Both the position numbers and the translations under genes were made by a program. This document shows positions 35,214 through 44,661 of a DNA stretch of 64,000 nucleotides, in pieces. The notes beneath the pieces were generated by a model that saw only the letters and a program-made list of their open reading frames with translations, searched no databases and was not told the DNA's origin. This DNA comes from Phormidium tenue FACHB-886 (GTDB taxonomy: Bacteria > Cyanobacteriota > Cyanobacteriia > Elainellales > Elainellaceae). Where the stretch lies: positions 186,001-250,000 of the forward strand of contig NZ_JACXWX010000001.1 of NCBI RefSeq assembly GCF_014764505.1, written 5' to 3'. Position 1 is the stretch's first letter. Every line of letters starts with the position of its first letter.

Positions 35214-36737
35214 ATGCGCCATCGTTTCGCTTCAATTCTCTTTGCTGGTTTATTAGCTCTCATCACCTGGATGCCTGCAGCGAGCGCTATTGCTCGCACT
35301 GCAACGCCTGCGTCCAGTATCCAGCCCTATCTCGATCGGGTTGCTAACCGCATCACTGAGTTCACGCTAAACAACGGTATTAAATTTATCGTTCTAGAGC
35401 GACATCAAGCGCCGATCGTTTCCTTCATGACGTATGTCAATATCGGCTCAGCCTATGAGGAGACCGGCAAAACCGGAGCGGCGCATTTCTTGGAGCACTT
35501 GGCATTCAAAGGAACTACAAGAATCGGCACGACAAGCTATCAAGCAGAAAAGCCGCTGCTCGATCGGCTAGATGTGCTATCTGAACAAATTCAGGCAGCA
35601 CAGGCAGCAGGTCGAGACGCCAACGCGCTCCAGCAGGAATTTGAGCAAACTAAAGCCCAAGCTGCCAGCTATGTGAACCAAAACGAATTTGGGAAAATTG
35701 TGCAGCAGGCAGGCGGGGTTGGGCTTAATGCCACCACTTCGGCAGATGCAACGCGTTACTTTTATAGCTTTCCGTCAAACAAGCTAGAGCTGTGGATGTC
35801 CCTGGAGTCTGAGCGATTTTTAGATCCGGTATTCCGCGAGTTTTACGAAGAAAAAGAGGTGATTCTGGAAGAACGGCGAATGCGGACTGACAATTCACCG
35901 ATCGGCAAGATGATCGAAGAATTTCTAGGGGTGGCGCTGCCCAGTCACCCCTACGGCCGTCCAGTGATTGGCTCTGAGCAAGACATCCAAGCGCTGACCC
36001 GTCAGGACATCCAAAAATTCTTCCAGAGATACTACACGCCTAACCACATTGTTATGTCGATCGTCGGCGATGTCGATCCGGCACAGGTGAAAGAGCTGGC
36101 GCAGGCCTACTTCGGGCGCTATCAGGCTCGATCGCAAGCCCCCGTCATTACTGCCCCTGCTTCCACCCAAACCGAACCGAAAGAAATTACTCTGACGCTG
36201 CCCTCGCAGCCCTGGTATCTAGAAGGCTATCAGCGCCCAGATCTTAATAATCCAGATAATGCCATCTATCAAGTACTGAGCGGCGTTCTTACTGGCGGAC
36301 GCACGGCACGGCTCTACAGGTCGCTGGTAGAACAACAGCAGCTTGCCCTCAGTGTTAGCGTGGCAGATTCGTTTCCGGGTAACCGCTACTCCAATCTCAT
36401 GTTGCTGTATGCCTTGACCGCCCCAGGTCACACTCTGGACGAAGTGGCAGCCGCCTTGGATACCGAACTTACTCGCCTCAAAACAGAACCAATTTCCGCC
36501 GAAGAGCTCGATCGCCTCAAAACGCAAGCTAAAGCTAGCCTCATCCAAACCCTCTCCTCCAACTCCGGCATGGCAAGTCTCTTGTCGGAATACGAAGCCA
36601 AAACTGGCAGTTGGCGCAACGTGTTTGCAGAGCTACAGGCGATCGAAGCGGTGACAGCAGCCGATGTCCAACGAGTCGCGCAAGCTCTCTTCCAACCCCA
36701 AAATTTGACGATCGGCAAGCTCTTGTCTAGCCAGTAG
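35214..36737 (+). CDS. M16-family zinc metallopeptidase, catalytic subunit
   Basis: A secreted pitrilysin-type peptidase of about 507 residues with a signal peptide (FASILFAGLLALITWMPAASA). The zinc motif is HFLEH (HxxEH) at about 92-96 and the distal Glu lies in EEKEVILEERRMRTD. A helical insertion of about 60 residues (LLDRLDVLSEQIQAAQAAGR...) sits between HFLEH and the distal region, as in other cyanobacterial M16B enzymes. The ATG at 35214 is preferred to a TTG at 35196. The next gene, 62 bp downstream, encodes a non-catalytic M16 protein; together they probably make an active heterodimer that degrades peptides in the periplasm. Confidence 0.92.
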   Translation: MRHRFASILFAGLLALITWMPAASAIARTATPASSIQPYLDRVANRITEFTLNNGIKFIVLERHQAPIVSFMTYVNIGSAYEETGKTGAAHFLEHLAFKGTTRIGTTSYQAEKPLLDRLDVLSEQIQAAQAAGRDANALQQEFEQTKAQAASYVNQNEFGKIVQQAGGVGLNATTSADATRYFYSFPSNKLELWMSLESERFLDPVFREFYEEKEVILEERRMRTDNSPIGKMIEEFLGVALPSHPYGRPVIGSEQDIQALTRQDIQKFFQRYYTPNHIVMSIVGDVDPAQVKELAQAYFGRYQARSQAPVITAPASTQTEPKEITLTLPSQPWYLEGYQRPDLNNPDNAIYQVLSGVLTGGRTARLYRSLVEQQQLALSVSVADSFPGNRYSNLMLLYALTAPGHTLDEVAAALDTELTRLKTEPISAEELDRLKTQAKASLIQTLSSNSGMASLLSEYEAKTGSWRNVFAELQAIEAVTAADVQRVAQALFQPQNLTIGKLLSSQ

Positions 36738-36799
36738 AAGCGCGCTGCCTCACTTCTCTCAAATACACACAGTCCTTTCTGGTTTTTCCAGCTTCGTCT

Positions 36800-38263
36800 A
36801 TGAGTCGTTATCAAAAGCGGATTAGCTATTTTCTGATCACAGTCACGATCGTCTTCCTGGTTCTGCTCGGCGGACGATCGCCTGCCCTTGCTGTAACACC
36901 ACACCATTACACCGAGCTACAGCTACCGCCCGCACCTGAAATTGAGCTGCCTGACTACAGCCGCTTTCAGATAGAGAATGGGCTAACAGTCTTTTTGCTG
37001 GAAGACCATGAGCTGCCGCTAGTGGGTGGAACTGCAATAATTCGCACAGGCGATCGGCTAGAACCCGCTGCTAAAACTGGCTTAGCAAGTATTTTTGGAA
37101 CGGTGATGCGGAGCGGTGGCACTCAAACTCATCCGGCAGATATGCTAAACCAACGGTTAGAGCAACGAGCCGCATCCGTAGAAACGGGGGTTGACACAAC
37201 TATGGGCACAGCTACGTTTAGTGCCCTCAGCGAGGATTTGGAAGAAGTGTTTGGGCTATTTACCGAAGTATTGCGCCAGCCTGCCTTTCCACAAGACAAG
37301 CTCGATTTAGCAAAAAACCAGTGGCGCGGTGCCATTGCTCGTCGCAACGATGACCCCAACAGCATTGCGGGGCGAGAGTTTGGCAAGCTGCTGTATGGCA
37401 CTACCAGCCCCTATGCTCGTACGGTGGAATATAGCACTCTCAACCAGATCGATCGCCCTGCGCTGCTGAGCTTCTATCAGCAATATGTGCAGCCAAGTAA
37501 CATGCTGCTAGGAATTGTCGGCGATTTTGACAGCGCCAAAATGCGAGCGCTAATTGAAGCAAAGCTAGGCGACTGGCAATCGACTGACGCTACCAGCCCT
37601 GCTCTGCCGCCCGTTGAGCAAGCTACCACGGGCGGCGTGTTTCTGGTCGATCAGCCGCAGCTTACTCAAAGCAGCATTCAGATCGGTCACTTAGGCGGCA
37701 AATTGGATAACCCAGATAACGCACCGCTATCCGTTCTGAACGAGGTGATGAACGGCTTGGGGGGGCGTCTGGTAAACACGGTACGATCGCGCCAAGGCTT
37801 AGCCTACAACGTCTATGCCTACTGGTCACCCCAGTTTGACTATCCAGGAGCTTTTGTCGCAGGCGGGCAGACCCGATCGGAGGCAACAGTGCCGTTTATT
37901 CAATCAACGCTGGCAGAGCTCGAAAAAGTTCGGACTAGCCCAATCACAGAAGCAGAGCTGCAAAACGCCAAAGATTCTGTGCTAAATGCCTTTATCTTTC
38001 GCTTTGCTACGCCCAGCCAGACGCTAGGACGATTCATGCGCTATGAATACTACGGATATCCCACGGATTTCATCTTTCAGTATCAAAAGCAGGTTGAGGA
38101 AACAACGATCGCCCAAGTGCAGCAAGCCGCCCAAACTCATTTGCAACCAGAAAAATTGGTGACGCTGGTAGTAGGGAACAAGGCGGCGATCAATCCACCC
38201 TTGACGGCACTCGCAGCAGGCGATGTCACCGAGCTAGATGTGACGATTCCACCACAGGAATAA
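36800..38263 (+). CDS. M16-family protein, non-catalytic partner
   Basis: A 487-residue M16 homologue with a signal peptide (ISYFLITVTIVFLVLLGG, cleavage near PALAVTP). Where the zinc motif should be it has FGTVMRSGGTQT and no HxxEH, so it cannot bind zinc in the usual way. The C-terminal domain keeps the substrate-binding RSRQGLAYNVYAYW motif (Arg and Tyr pair). In bacterial M16B pairs one chain supplies zinc and the other the R/Y site; this gene and the preceding one fit that division. Confidence 0.92.
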   Translation: MSRYQKRISYFLITVTIVFLVLLGGRSPALAVTPHHYTELQLPPAPEIELPDYSRFQIENGLTVFLLEDHELPLVGGTAIIRTGDRLEPAAKTGLASIFGTVMRSGGTQTHPADMLNQRLEQRAASVETGVDTTMGTATFSALSEDLEEVFGLFTEVLRQPAFPQDKLDLAKNQWRGAIARRNDDPNSIAGREFGKLLYGTTSPYARTVEYSTLNQIDRPALLSFYQQYVQPSNMLLGIVGDFDSAKMRALIEAKLGDWQSTDATSPALPPVEQATTGGVFLVDQPQLTQSSIQIGHLGGKLDNPDNAPLSVLNEVMNGLGGRLVNTVRSRQGLAYNVYAYWSPQFDYPGAFVAGGQTRSEATVPFIQSTLAELEKVRTSPITEAELQNAKDSVLNAFIFRFATPSQTLGRFMRYEYYGYPTDFIFQYQKQVEETTIAQVQQAAQTHLQPEKLVTLVVGNKAAINPPLTALAAGDVTELDVTIPPQE

Positions 38264-38436
38264 TACAGACAGAACTCGGAAAACTTTATAAAAATTCGTC
38301 CTAGCCCGATCGCGCTTAGGCAACTTTGCGGAGCCGTTTGGCAAACTCTGCAAGATCTGCCGCAAAATCAGGGCATTCTAAAGCAGCACATGACTAGAAC
38401 TGATACAGATCTGTCTTCGTCTTGCACTACCCAGAG

Positions 38437-39780
38437 ATGAGCCGCATGACTTCCCCCACGTCTGAAGAACTCGAAAGGCTGCGCGAACATTTCAACTACG
38501 GTCCTTACCCCAGAATTCCGATTGAAGAATCGCCCAAAGAAGCCTATGAAAGGCTCTATTGCCACAATTTTGTAACACCTTACTACCTGCACCATCGCCG
38601 TGTGCCCAATCTGCAGGGGAAAATCATTCTAGATGCAGGCTGTGGCAGCGGCTACAAGTCACTAATCCTGGCAGAAGCCAACCCCGGAGCCAAGATCGTC
38701 GGCATCGACCTATCAGAAAAATCTGTAGAGCTAGCACAGCAACGGCTCAAATTTCATGGATTCGCCAACACAGAGTTCCATGCGATCGCCATTGAAGAGT
38801 TGCCCAAGCTGGGGCTAATGTTCGATTACATCAACTGCGATGAAGTGCTGTATCTACTGCCAGACCCTCTAGCAGGGCTGCAAGCCCTCGCTGCTGTTCT
38901 CAAACCTGATGGCTTGCTCCGCACCAACTTGCACAACTTCCATCAGCGCGCCAATTTCTACCGGGCGCAGTCCCTATTTCAGCTTATGGGCGTAGCAGAG
39001 GTTGGGCTAGGTGAGTTTGCAGAGCAGGCAGTGGTTGAGACAATGGATTCGCTCCATGAGTTTGTGGCATTGAAAGAGCAAACCTGGCAGGGGCGTTTCC
39101 GTGACAGCAACCGACCAGAGCTAATCAGCGAGTTGATCGGCGCAAACCATCTGCTAGTGGGCGACAAAGGCTTCACCATTCCCGATCTATTTGCCTTGTT
39201 AGAAGGGGCAAATCTAGAGTTTGTCAGCATGGTGAACTGGCGACATTGGGATCTGACTGATCTATTTAAAGATGCTGAAAATTTGCCTGCGCTCTGGGAA
39301 ATGGGGTTGGCGACCGCTTCTGTGCAGGATCGATTGTATCTCTACCAGCTGTTGCATCCGGTACATCGTCTGCTCGATTTTTGGTGTGCCCATCCAGGTG
39401 AGTCGGGTGCTGCGGTTGAAGAATGGAGCGAAGCCGATTGGCAAACCGCCACAGTGCATCTGCATCCCCAACTAAAAGTCGATCGCCTGAAACAAGACCT
39501 GATTGACTGCTTCCGGTCTGGACAGCCGTTTGAGATTAGTAAACTCGTTCCGTTGCCCGCTTTGACTCCGGTCTTTTTGAACGCGAGTACGGCGGCTTGT
39601 CTGTTGCCGCTCTGGGAAAGCGCTCAGCCGATCGCTGCCATTGTCGCTCGTTATCAACAAATTCACCCTGTTGATCCGGCAACACTGGAGCCGATCGATG
39701 AAGCGCAAGCGTTTGAACAGGTAAAAGATTTGCTGAATCGGCTGGATGCGTTTTTGTATGTGTTGCTGGAGCGAGCATAG
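38437..39780 (+). CDS. Class I SAM-dependent methyltransferase
   Basis: A 447-residue protein. The N-terminal half holds a Rossmann methyltransferase domain: VPNLQGKIILDAGCGSGYKS (motif I) at about 67-86, IVGIDLSEKSVELAQQRL (motif II), FDYINCDEVLYLLPDP (motif IV). The C-terminal 200 residues are not recognised and may choose the substrate. The substrate is unknown; some cyanobacterial homologues of this type are linked to protein or small-molecule methylation, but nothing here tells. I use the ATG at 38437; 38446 is possible, and the TTG at 38422 is not supported. Confidence 0.85.
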   Translation: MSRMTSPTSEELERLREHFNYGPYPRIPIEESPKEAYERLYCHNFVTPYYLHHRRVPNLQGKIILDAGCGSGYKSLILAEANPGAKIVGIDLSEKSVELAQQRLKFHGFANTEFHAIAIEELPKLGLMFDYINCDEVLYLLPDPLAGLQALAAVLKPDGLLRTNLHNFHQRANFYRAQSLFQLMGVAEVGLGEFAEQAVVETMDSLHEFVALKEQTWQGRFRDSNRPELISELIGANHLLVGDKGFTIPDLFALLEGANLEFVSMVNWRHWDLTDLFKDAENLPALWEMGLATASVQDRLYLYQLLHPVHRLLDFWCAHPGESGAAVEEWSEADWQTATVHLHPQLKVDRLKQDLIDCFRSGQPFEISKLVPLPALTPVFLNASTAACLLPLWESAQPIAAIVARYQQIHPVDPATLEPIDEAQAFEQVKDLLNRLDAFLYVLLERA

Positions 39781-39922
39781 GCGATCGGCTGAGCGCAAGA
39801 TGCTAATTCAGCAATACTCAAAAAATCTGATCGAGCAGTGATATGAACTTTCTTTGGAGTGGGCAAGTTAGGTTTACACAGTCAGAGACCAACTCAGCCG
39901 CAACTCAAGGAGACTCGAATCC

Positions 39923-40441
39923 ATGAAAACCGAATTCAAAGCCAAGTTTCTACAGCACATGCTTCAGCGCAAACAGTCTGAGAAGGGCTTCACGCTGATC
40001 GAACTTTTGGTCGTTATTATCATCATCGGCATTCTAGCTGCGATTGCGCTGCCTTCCTTCCTCAACCAGGCTGCTAAAGCGAAGCAATCAGAAGCTAAGA
40101 GCTACGTTGGTTCGGTCAACCGTGCTCAGCAAGCTTACCGCATTGAGAAGTCCACCTTTGCAACTGATGTTGAAAAGCTGGAAATTGGCATCCCCACAGA
40201 AACGACAGATTACAAATACGAAATCAAAGATCCCTCGGCAGCAAACGTCAAGTTTAATGCTATTCCCAAAGTAGACAGCTCTACTCTACGCGCTTATTCT
40301 GGCGGCGTGATGGTGGTTTCTTCAACGGGTCAGTCTTCTGCAGTAGCTTGCCAAACAACAGAGCCCAGCGGCGCTGCTCCTACGCTAGCCTTCCCTGCAA
40401 CTGGTCCTGCCGGTTGTGGAAACGGTGAAGTGATGCGCTAA
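39923..40441 (+). CDS. pilA: Type IV major pilin, first tandem copy
   Basis: A 172-residue prepilin. The 22-residue leader ends in Gly (RKQSEKG) before FTLIELLVVIIIIGILAAIA; Phe at +1 is N-methylated and Glu5 is conserved. The C-terminal globular part has two cysteines (AC...GCG) that would make the usual D-loop disulfide. It is probably the main subunit of the pilus used for twitching, adhesion or DNA uptake. The second copy differs at only 14 residues. AAGGAG lies 10 nt before the ATG. Its own terminator is at 40512-40540. Confidence 0.95.
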   Translation: MKTEFKAKFLQHMLQRKQSEKGFTLIELLVVIIIIGILAAIALPSFLNQAAKAKQSEAKSYVGSVNRAQQAYRIEKSTFATDVEKLEIGIPTETTDYKYEIKDPSAANVKFNAIPKVDSSTLRAYSGGVMVVSSTGQSSAVACQTTEPSGAAPTLAFPATGPAGCGNGEVMR

Positions 40442-40494
40442 GATTCGGCTTAGCGATCGCATCCATTTTCATAAACTTCTTTTTCTGTTGACAC

Positions 40495-40607
40495 TAATCA
40501 GTTACTTAATCAAAGCTATCGGATATCCGGTAGCTTTTTTAGTGCAATTGTTAATCAGTTTCTTATTCAAAGCAATGAGATATCCAATGTTCTTTTAGAA
40601 CAATCGT
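40495..40607. repeat. Imperfect tandem duplication of the pilA terminator
   Basis: TAATCAGTTACTTAATCAAAGC (40495) and TAATCAGTTTCTTATTCAAAGC (40552) begin two related units of 57 and 56 bp. The second has lost the pairing of its stem (GCAATGAGATATCCAATGTTC), so only the first works as a terminator. Confidence 0.7.
40512..40540 (+). terminator. Terminator of first pilA
   Basis: AAAGCTATCGG pairs with CCGGTAGCTTT around an ATAT loop, one G-U pair, followed by T6. Confidence 0.85.
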
Positions 40608-40739
40608 TATGAGGTTCATTGTTATCTCCTCAATTCATCAGAAGTTCATATCCAAGAATGATATAAATGCTTCTCCAGTGGGCAAATTAGAACTAGGAGT
40701 TAGTAACTCAAATCCCGCAACTCAAGGAGACTCGAATCC

Positions 40740-41258
40740 ATGAAAACCGAATTCAAAGCCAAGTTTCTACAGCACATGCTTCAGCGCAAACAGTCTGAGA
40801 AGGGCTTCACGCTGATCGAACTTTTGGTCGTTATTATCATCATCGGCATTCTAGCTGCGATTGCGCTGCCTTCCTTCCTCAACCAGGCTGCTAAAGCGAA
40901 GCAATCAGAAGCTAAGAGCTACGTTGGTTCGGTCAACCGTGCTCAGCAAGCTTACCGCATTGAGAAATCTACTTTTGCGACCGATATTGTGAAGCTGGAG
41001 ATTGGTATTCCCACCCAAACAACAGATTACACATATGAAATCAAAGATCCCTCGGCAGCAAACGTCAAGTTCACTGCTGTTCCCAAAGTAGACAGCTCTA
41101 CTCTGCGCGCTTATTCTGGCGGCGTGATGGTGGTTTCTTCAACGGGTCAGTCTTCTGCAGTAGCTTGCCAAACAACAGAGCCCAACGGCACTGCTCCTAC
41201 GCTAACCTTCACTGCGGCAGGTCCTGCCACTTGTGGAAGCGGTGAAATTATGCGCTAA
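40740..41258 (+). CDS. pilA: Type IV major pilin, second tandem copy
   Basis: Same length (172) and same leader as the first copy; 158 of 172 residues are identical. A block of 252 bp, from 25 bp before the ATG through codon 76, is identical at every base in the two copies; differences begin only afterwards and cluster in the exposed part (for example EKLEIGIPTE versus VKLEIGIPTQ). It has its own upstream region related to that of copy 1 and a separate terminator, so each copy is probably a full transcription unit. Confidence 0.95.
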   Translation: MKTEFKAKFLQHMLQRKQSEKGFTLIELLVVIIIIGILAAIALPSFLNQAAKAKQSEAKSYVGSVNRAQQAYRIEKSTFATDIVKLEIGIPTQTTDYTYEIKDPSAANVKFTAVPKVDSSTLRAYSGGVMVVSSTGQSSAVACQTTEPNGTAPTLTFTAAGPATCGSGEIMR

Positions 41259-41298
41259 GATTCGGCTTAGCAAATTATTTCGCTAGCATTAATCACTT

Positions 41299-41330
41299 AA
41301 AGCTGCCGGGTAACATTCCGGTGGCTTTTT
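41299..41330 (+). terminator. Terminator of second pilA
   Basis: AAAGCTGCCGG pairs with CCGGTGGCTTT with two G-U pairs and an 8-nt loop, followed by TTCGTGC. It is related to the first terminator but not identical. Confidence 0.8.
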
Positions 41331-41446
41331 CGTGCTTTTAGCAGCGTTTCATTAAATGTAGGATTACCAAGTAGTGTGCTTTCGTTTCACTAGCTGCTCT
41401 GGGAATGCTGACCTAAGACTACTGTTTCCTGCTGTTCCCAGGCGTC

Positions 41447-43240
41447 ATGTCTTCCAAATTGTTGCTTGCATCTATGTCCCAATCATCGGATCAACAAGTT
41501 CTCCTGCAACTTGCCCAAGCCCAACTCGATCGCGTCCCTGATGATCCTACGTCGTTAGCGTTTCTCGATAGCTGTATGCCGCACCTCCAAGCTACGCCAC
41601 AGGCAGCAGCTTTGGTAGAGGGTTTGCTAGCAAAAGCAGAAGCACTATCAGAGCAATCACCCCGTAAGGTGACGAAGCAACTGCGCGAGCTGGCGGTCCG
41701 GTTTGCTTCAGACGATTTACAAGTGATGTTTCGGATTCTGTATCGGCTGCAGCACGGCAGCAGTGACGAACGCGCAGAAAGCATTGAATGGGCAGAGCGC
41801 TGTTTAGCAGAAGCTACAACGCTAACCGACCAAATTGCTGCGACTAATGCCCTGCTATCTAGCTGGATCTCTAGTGGTGGCAGTTGGCAACGAGCAATGG
41901 CAATCTACCAAGACTACAAAGCCTTGCTGCAACAATTAGTTGAATCCAAGGATGAAAAGACTCAGACAGAGGCACAAGCCTTAGCCAGCCTAGCGCCGAT
42001 CGGAATGCTGTTCTTCTATTTTGAAGATGACCCTCGCCTCAATCGTCCTTTGCGAAATCAAATTGCTGCGATCGCTCAAACTCATCTACAAGCTACCCTG
42101 CCCGATCGAGTTCAGCGCTACCAATTCCCGCTCCTACGAACCAGAACAGCGCGATCGCCCCGGGTCGGCTATTTTGCGGGAAGTTTGCGACAGCATTCGG
42201 TGGGGTGGCTGTGCCGTTGGCTGCTGAAATATCACGACCGCAGTCGCTTTGATATTCATCTCTATTCTTCTCGCCCGTCGGATGATTGGGTGCAGAACGA
42301 GCTACGGCGCGAGTATGGCGATCGGTTTCATGATGTCTCTTCTTCGATCCCTGAAATTGCCGATCGAATTTACGATGACGAAATTGATATTTTGGTGGAA
42401 CTAGACAGCCTCACTAGCTTCGGCGGCTGTGGTGTGGTAGCGCTGAAGCCTGCCCCCATCCAAGTTCACTGGCTCGGCTACGATGCCTCTGGAATACCCG
42501 CTGTTGATTACTTCATCGCCGATCCTTATGTACTCCCTGATGATGCACAGGATTACTACCACGAAAAGATCTGGCGCTTGCCGCAGACCTACATTGCCGT
42601 TGATGGCTTTGAAGTTCACACACCTTCACTACGGCGCGATCAACTCAACATCCCCAGTGACGCCGTCGTCTTCCTTAGCTCCCAAACCGGCATGAAGCGC
42701 AACATCGATAACGCCCGTTTGCAGCTGCAAGTTGTGAAGGCCGTACCCAATAGCTATTTTCTGATCAAGAGCTTTCGGGCAAACCCAGAGCTGACGGAAG
42801 CGTTTTTCCGAGATTTAGCAGAGTCAGAAGGCGTGAGCAGCGATCGTCTCCGATTTTTACCTGACGTAGCTTCTGAATTTTTGCATCGCGCCAACCTTGC
42901 CCTTGCCGATGTGGTGCTTGACACTTATCCCTATAACGGAGCAACCACTACCCTAGAAGCGCTATGGATGGGGTTACCAATTATCACACGAGTTGGAGAA
43001 CAGTTTGCTGCCCGCAACAGCTACACCATGATGATGAATACAGGGATTACGGAAGGATTAGCCTGGAGCGATGCAGAATACCTAGAGTGGGGGATTAGAT
43101 TAGGAACAGACTTAAAGCTAAGACAAGACATCTTTGGACGGTTGAGACGATCGCGCCATACCTCTGCACTATGGAACAGTAGACAGTTTGCTCGAAGCAT
43201 GGAAGCAGCGTATGACCAAATGTGGAAATTAAAGGCTTAA
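41447..43240 (+). CDS. Family 41 glycosyltransferase (SPINDLY/OGT-like)
   Basis: A 597-residue protein. The first 200 residues are helical and may form TPR-like repeats. The catalytic part has the GT41 pattern: RVGYFAGSLRQHSVGWL, QVHWLGYDASGIPAVDYFIAD, LSSQTGMKRNID, and VVLDTYPYNGATTTLEALWM. Such enzymes move a sugar (GlcNAc, Fuc or similar) from a nucleotide sugar to Ser/Thr. It starts 188 bp after the second pilin, on the same strand but after a terminator; pilin O-glycosylation is a reasonable guess. It is convergent with the SH3 lipoprotein. Confidence 0.88.
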   Translation: MSSKLLLASMSQSSDQQVLLQLAQAQLDRVPDDPTSLAFLDSCMPHLQATPQAAALVEGLLAKAEALSEQSPRKVTKQLRELAVRFASDDLQVMFRILYRLQHGSSDERAESIEWAERCLAEATTLTDQIAATNALLSSWISSGGSWQRAMAIYQDYKALLQQLVESKDEKTQTEAQALASLAPIGMLFFYFEDDPRLNRPLRNQIAAIAQTHLQATLPDRVQRYQFPLLRTRTARSPRVGYFAGSLRQHSVGWLCRWLLKYHDRSRFDIHLYSSRPSDDWVQNELRREYGDRFHDVSSSIPEIADRIYDDEIDILVELDSLTSFGGCGVVALKPAPIQVHWLGYDASGIPAVDYFIADPYVLPDDAQDYYHEKIWRLPQTYIAVDGFEVHTPSLRRDQLNIPSDAVVFLSSQTGMKRNIDNARLQLQVVKAVPNSYFLIKSFRANPELTEAFFRDLAESEGVSSDRLRFLPDVASEFLHRANLALADVVLDTYPYNGATTTLEALWMGLPIITRVGEQFAARNSYTMMMNTGITEGLAWSDAEYLEWGIRLGTDLKLRQDIFGRLRRSRHTSALWNSRQFARSMEAAYDQMWKLKA

Positions 43241-43270
43241 CCCAATATTGCGTTAAACCAAATTTCTCAG

Positions 43271-44368
43271 CTACCGATTGATAAAATCGCTCCGCACCCA
43301 GCCCGTTTCACCAGACTCAAACCGGACGCTGTACCACGTGTAGCCATCCTCACCTTCCACTTTGTCGCCAATTTGAACCCGATCGCCAGCGTAGCCCACC
43401 GAGCGCACATCCCCAGTGGTGCTAGCCCGAGCGCGGACGTTAATCGGCGACCCAGGTTCGCTGGCAGACAAGGTGGCGTCTTGTCCAGCAGTAGCTTGTC
43501 CAGCAGCAGCTTGCCCAGATGACGCAGAACCTGTTGAGGGAGTCACCGCAGGGCTGGATGTCACTGCAGGAGTATTACCTGCCGCCGCTGATGCAGCTTC
43601 TTCACTGACAAAATCGCCGCGCACCCAACCTGTTTCGCCGGATTCCAGGCGAACGCTATACCAGGTGTAGCCATCCTCACCTTGAGTCTTATCCACAATT
43701 TGTAGACGATCGCCGCCATAACCCACCGAAGCAATTTGCGAAGAAGTGCTGGCGCTATCGCGAATGTTAATAGGCGATGAGGACTCGCTGGCAGCTAGCA
43801 CTGCTGTTTTGGTTTCACCTGTTGAAGGGCTGGCGCTAGGCTGCGGACTCGCTTGGCTACTGGCAGTGGGTGAAGGAGAAGCACTACGATCGGCAGATGG
43901 TGTCGGAGTAGACTGAGCCGTGGGCACAGATTCCACCTCACCACCCACCGCAGTAGCAAATTGCTGGGCTTTGCCGTAGCTGGTGAAGCTAGCTACCTGA
44001 ACGCTAGGCGCACCCGTTTTGTCCCGAATGGTACTGACGGCATCCCCGCAATATTTACTGCGGATGCTTTCCAAACTGCCGTTGTCGATGTAGACCGAGT
44101 ACCAATTTTCGCTGGGTGTAGTCGCTTGATCCCCACAGGTCGGCTGCGGAAAGCTAAACTCGCTTGCGGTCGTTGACGGAAGGTCGTCGGTGCTTGAACT
44201 CACGGCTGAGGGGGAAGCGCTAGAGCTAGCGGCATCGGTTCCCGTAGGCAGATCCGTCAGACTGCACCCTGACAGCGCACTCAGCGCAAGTAACGCTGTG
44301 ACAATCGTTCCTTTGCTGCGACGATCGCCGATAAATCTAAGTTGGGAGGTCATGACTCTTATTTTCAT
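43271..44368 (-). CDS. SH3-domain lipoprotein with two SH3b repeats
   Basis: A 365-residue lipoprotein. The start at ATG 44368 has AAGG 7 nt upstream. The signal ends in the lipobox ALSGC with Cys35 as anchor. A Ser/Ala-rich region, a first cysteine-containing globular part and low-complexity linkers follow. The C-terminal half holds two bacterial SH3 domains about 60 residues long that are very alike: INIRDSASTSSQIASVGYGG and INVRARASTTGDVRSVGYAG, each ending in GEDGYTWYSVR.ESGETGWVR. They probably bind cell-wall peptides. The protein would sit on the outer or plasma membrane. Confidence 0.9.
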   Translation of the reverse strand: MKIRVMTSQLRFIGDRRSKGTIVTALLALSALSGCSLTDLPTGTDAASSSASPSAVSSSTDDLPSTTASEFSFPQPTCGDQATTPSENWYSVYIDNGSLESIRSKYCGDAVSTIRDKTGAPSVQVASFTSYGKAQQFATAVGGEVESVPTAQSTPTPSADRSASPSPTASSQASPQPSASPSTGETKTAVLAASESSSPINIRDSASTSSQIASVGYGGDRLQIVDKTQGEDGYTWYSVRLESGETGWVRGDFVSEEAASAAAGNTPAVTSSPAVTPSTGSASSGQAAAGQATAGQDATLSASEPGSPINVRARASTTGDVRSVGYAGDRVQIGDKVEGEDGYTWYSVRFESGETGWVRSDFINR

Positions 44369-44591
44369 TGCAAAACCTTCACCGACAGAACCAAACAAAA
44401 AGCATTCCTCAAAAGACGCTATTCATAGGATGAAACAGGACTAAACTTCCAGTCATCCTCTGCATATAGCGCCATATGCCCTGAACTAATTTCAGGACTC
44501 AAGGATAACGCAGTTTTAGAAAATGGATCATCGTCCTGAAGATTTTTTGGCCCGAAATAGCGATAGCCTTCCCATTGTCAAAAGTAGGCAC

Positions 44592-44638
44592 AAAGATGAG
44601 AAGGGCGCATCCCATAAGGATGCGCCCTTCTCATCTTT
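44592..44638. repeat. 21-bp perfect hairpin after the sigma factor gene
   Basis: AAAGATGAGAAGGGCGCATCC (44592-44612) pairs over its full length with 44618-44638 around a 5-nt loop. It lies 24 bp after the sigma factor stop on the minus strand and probably ends that transcript. Confidence 0.8.
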
Positions 44639-44661
44639 TAGATTTCATCACACCAAGCTAC

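Noticed and set aside
39898-39922. ACTCGAATCC before pilA looks like a tRNA T-arm
   Set aside because: No acceptor, D-arm or anticodon stem can be found around it; the same sequence precedes both pilA copies as part of the duplicated leader.
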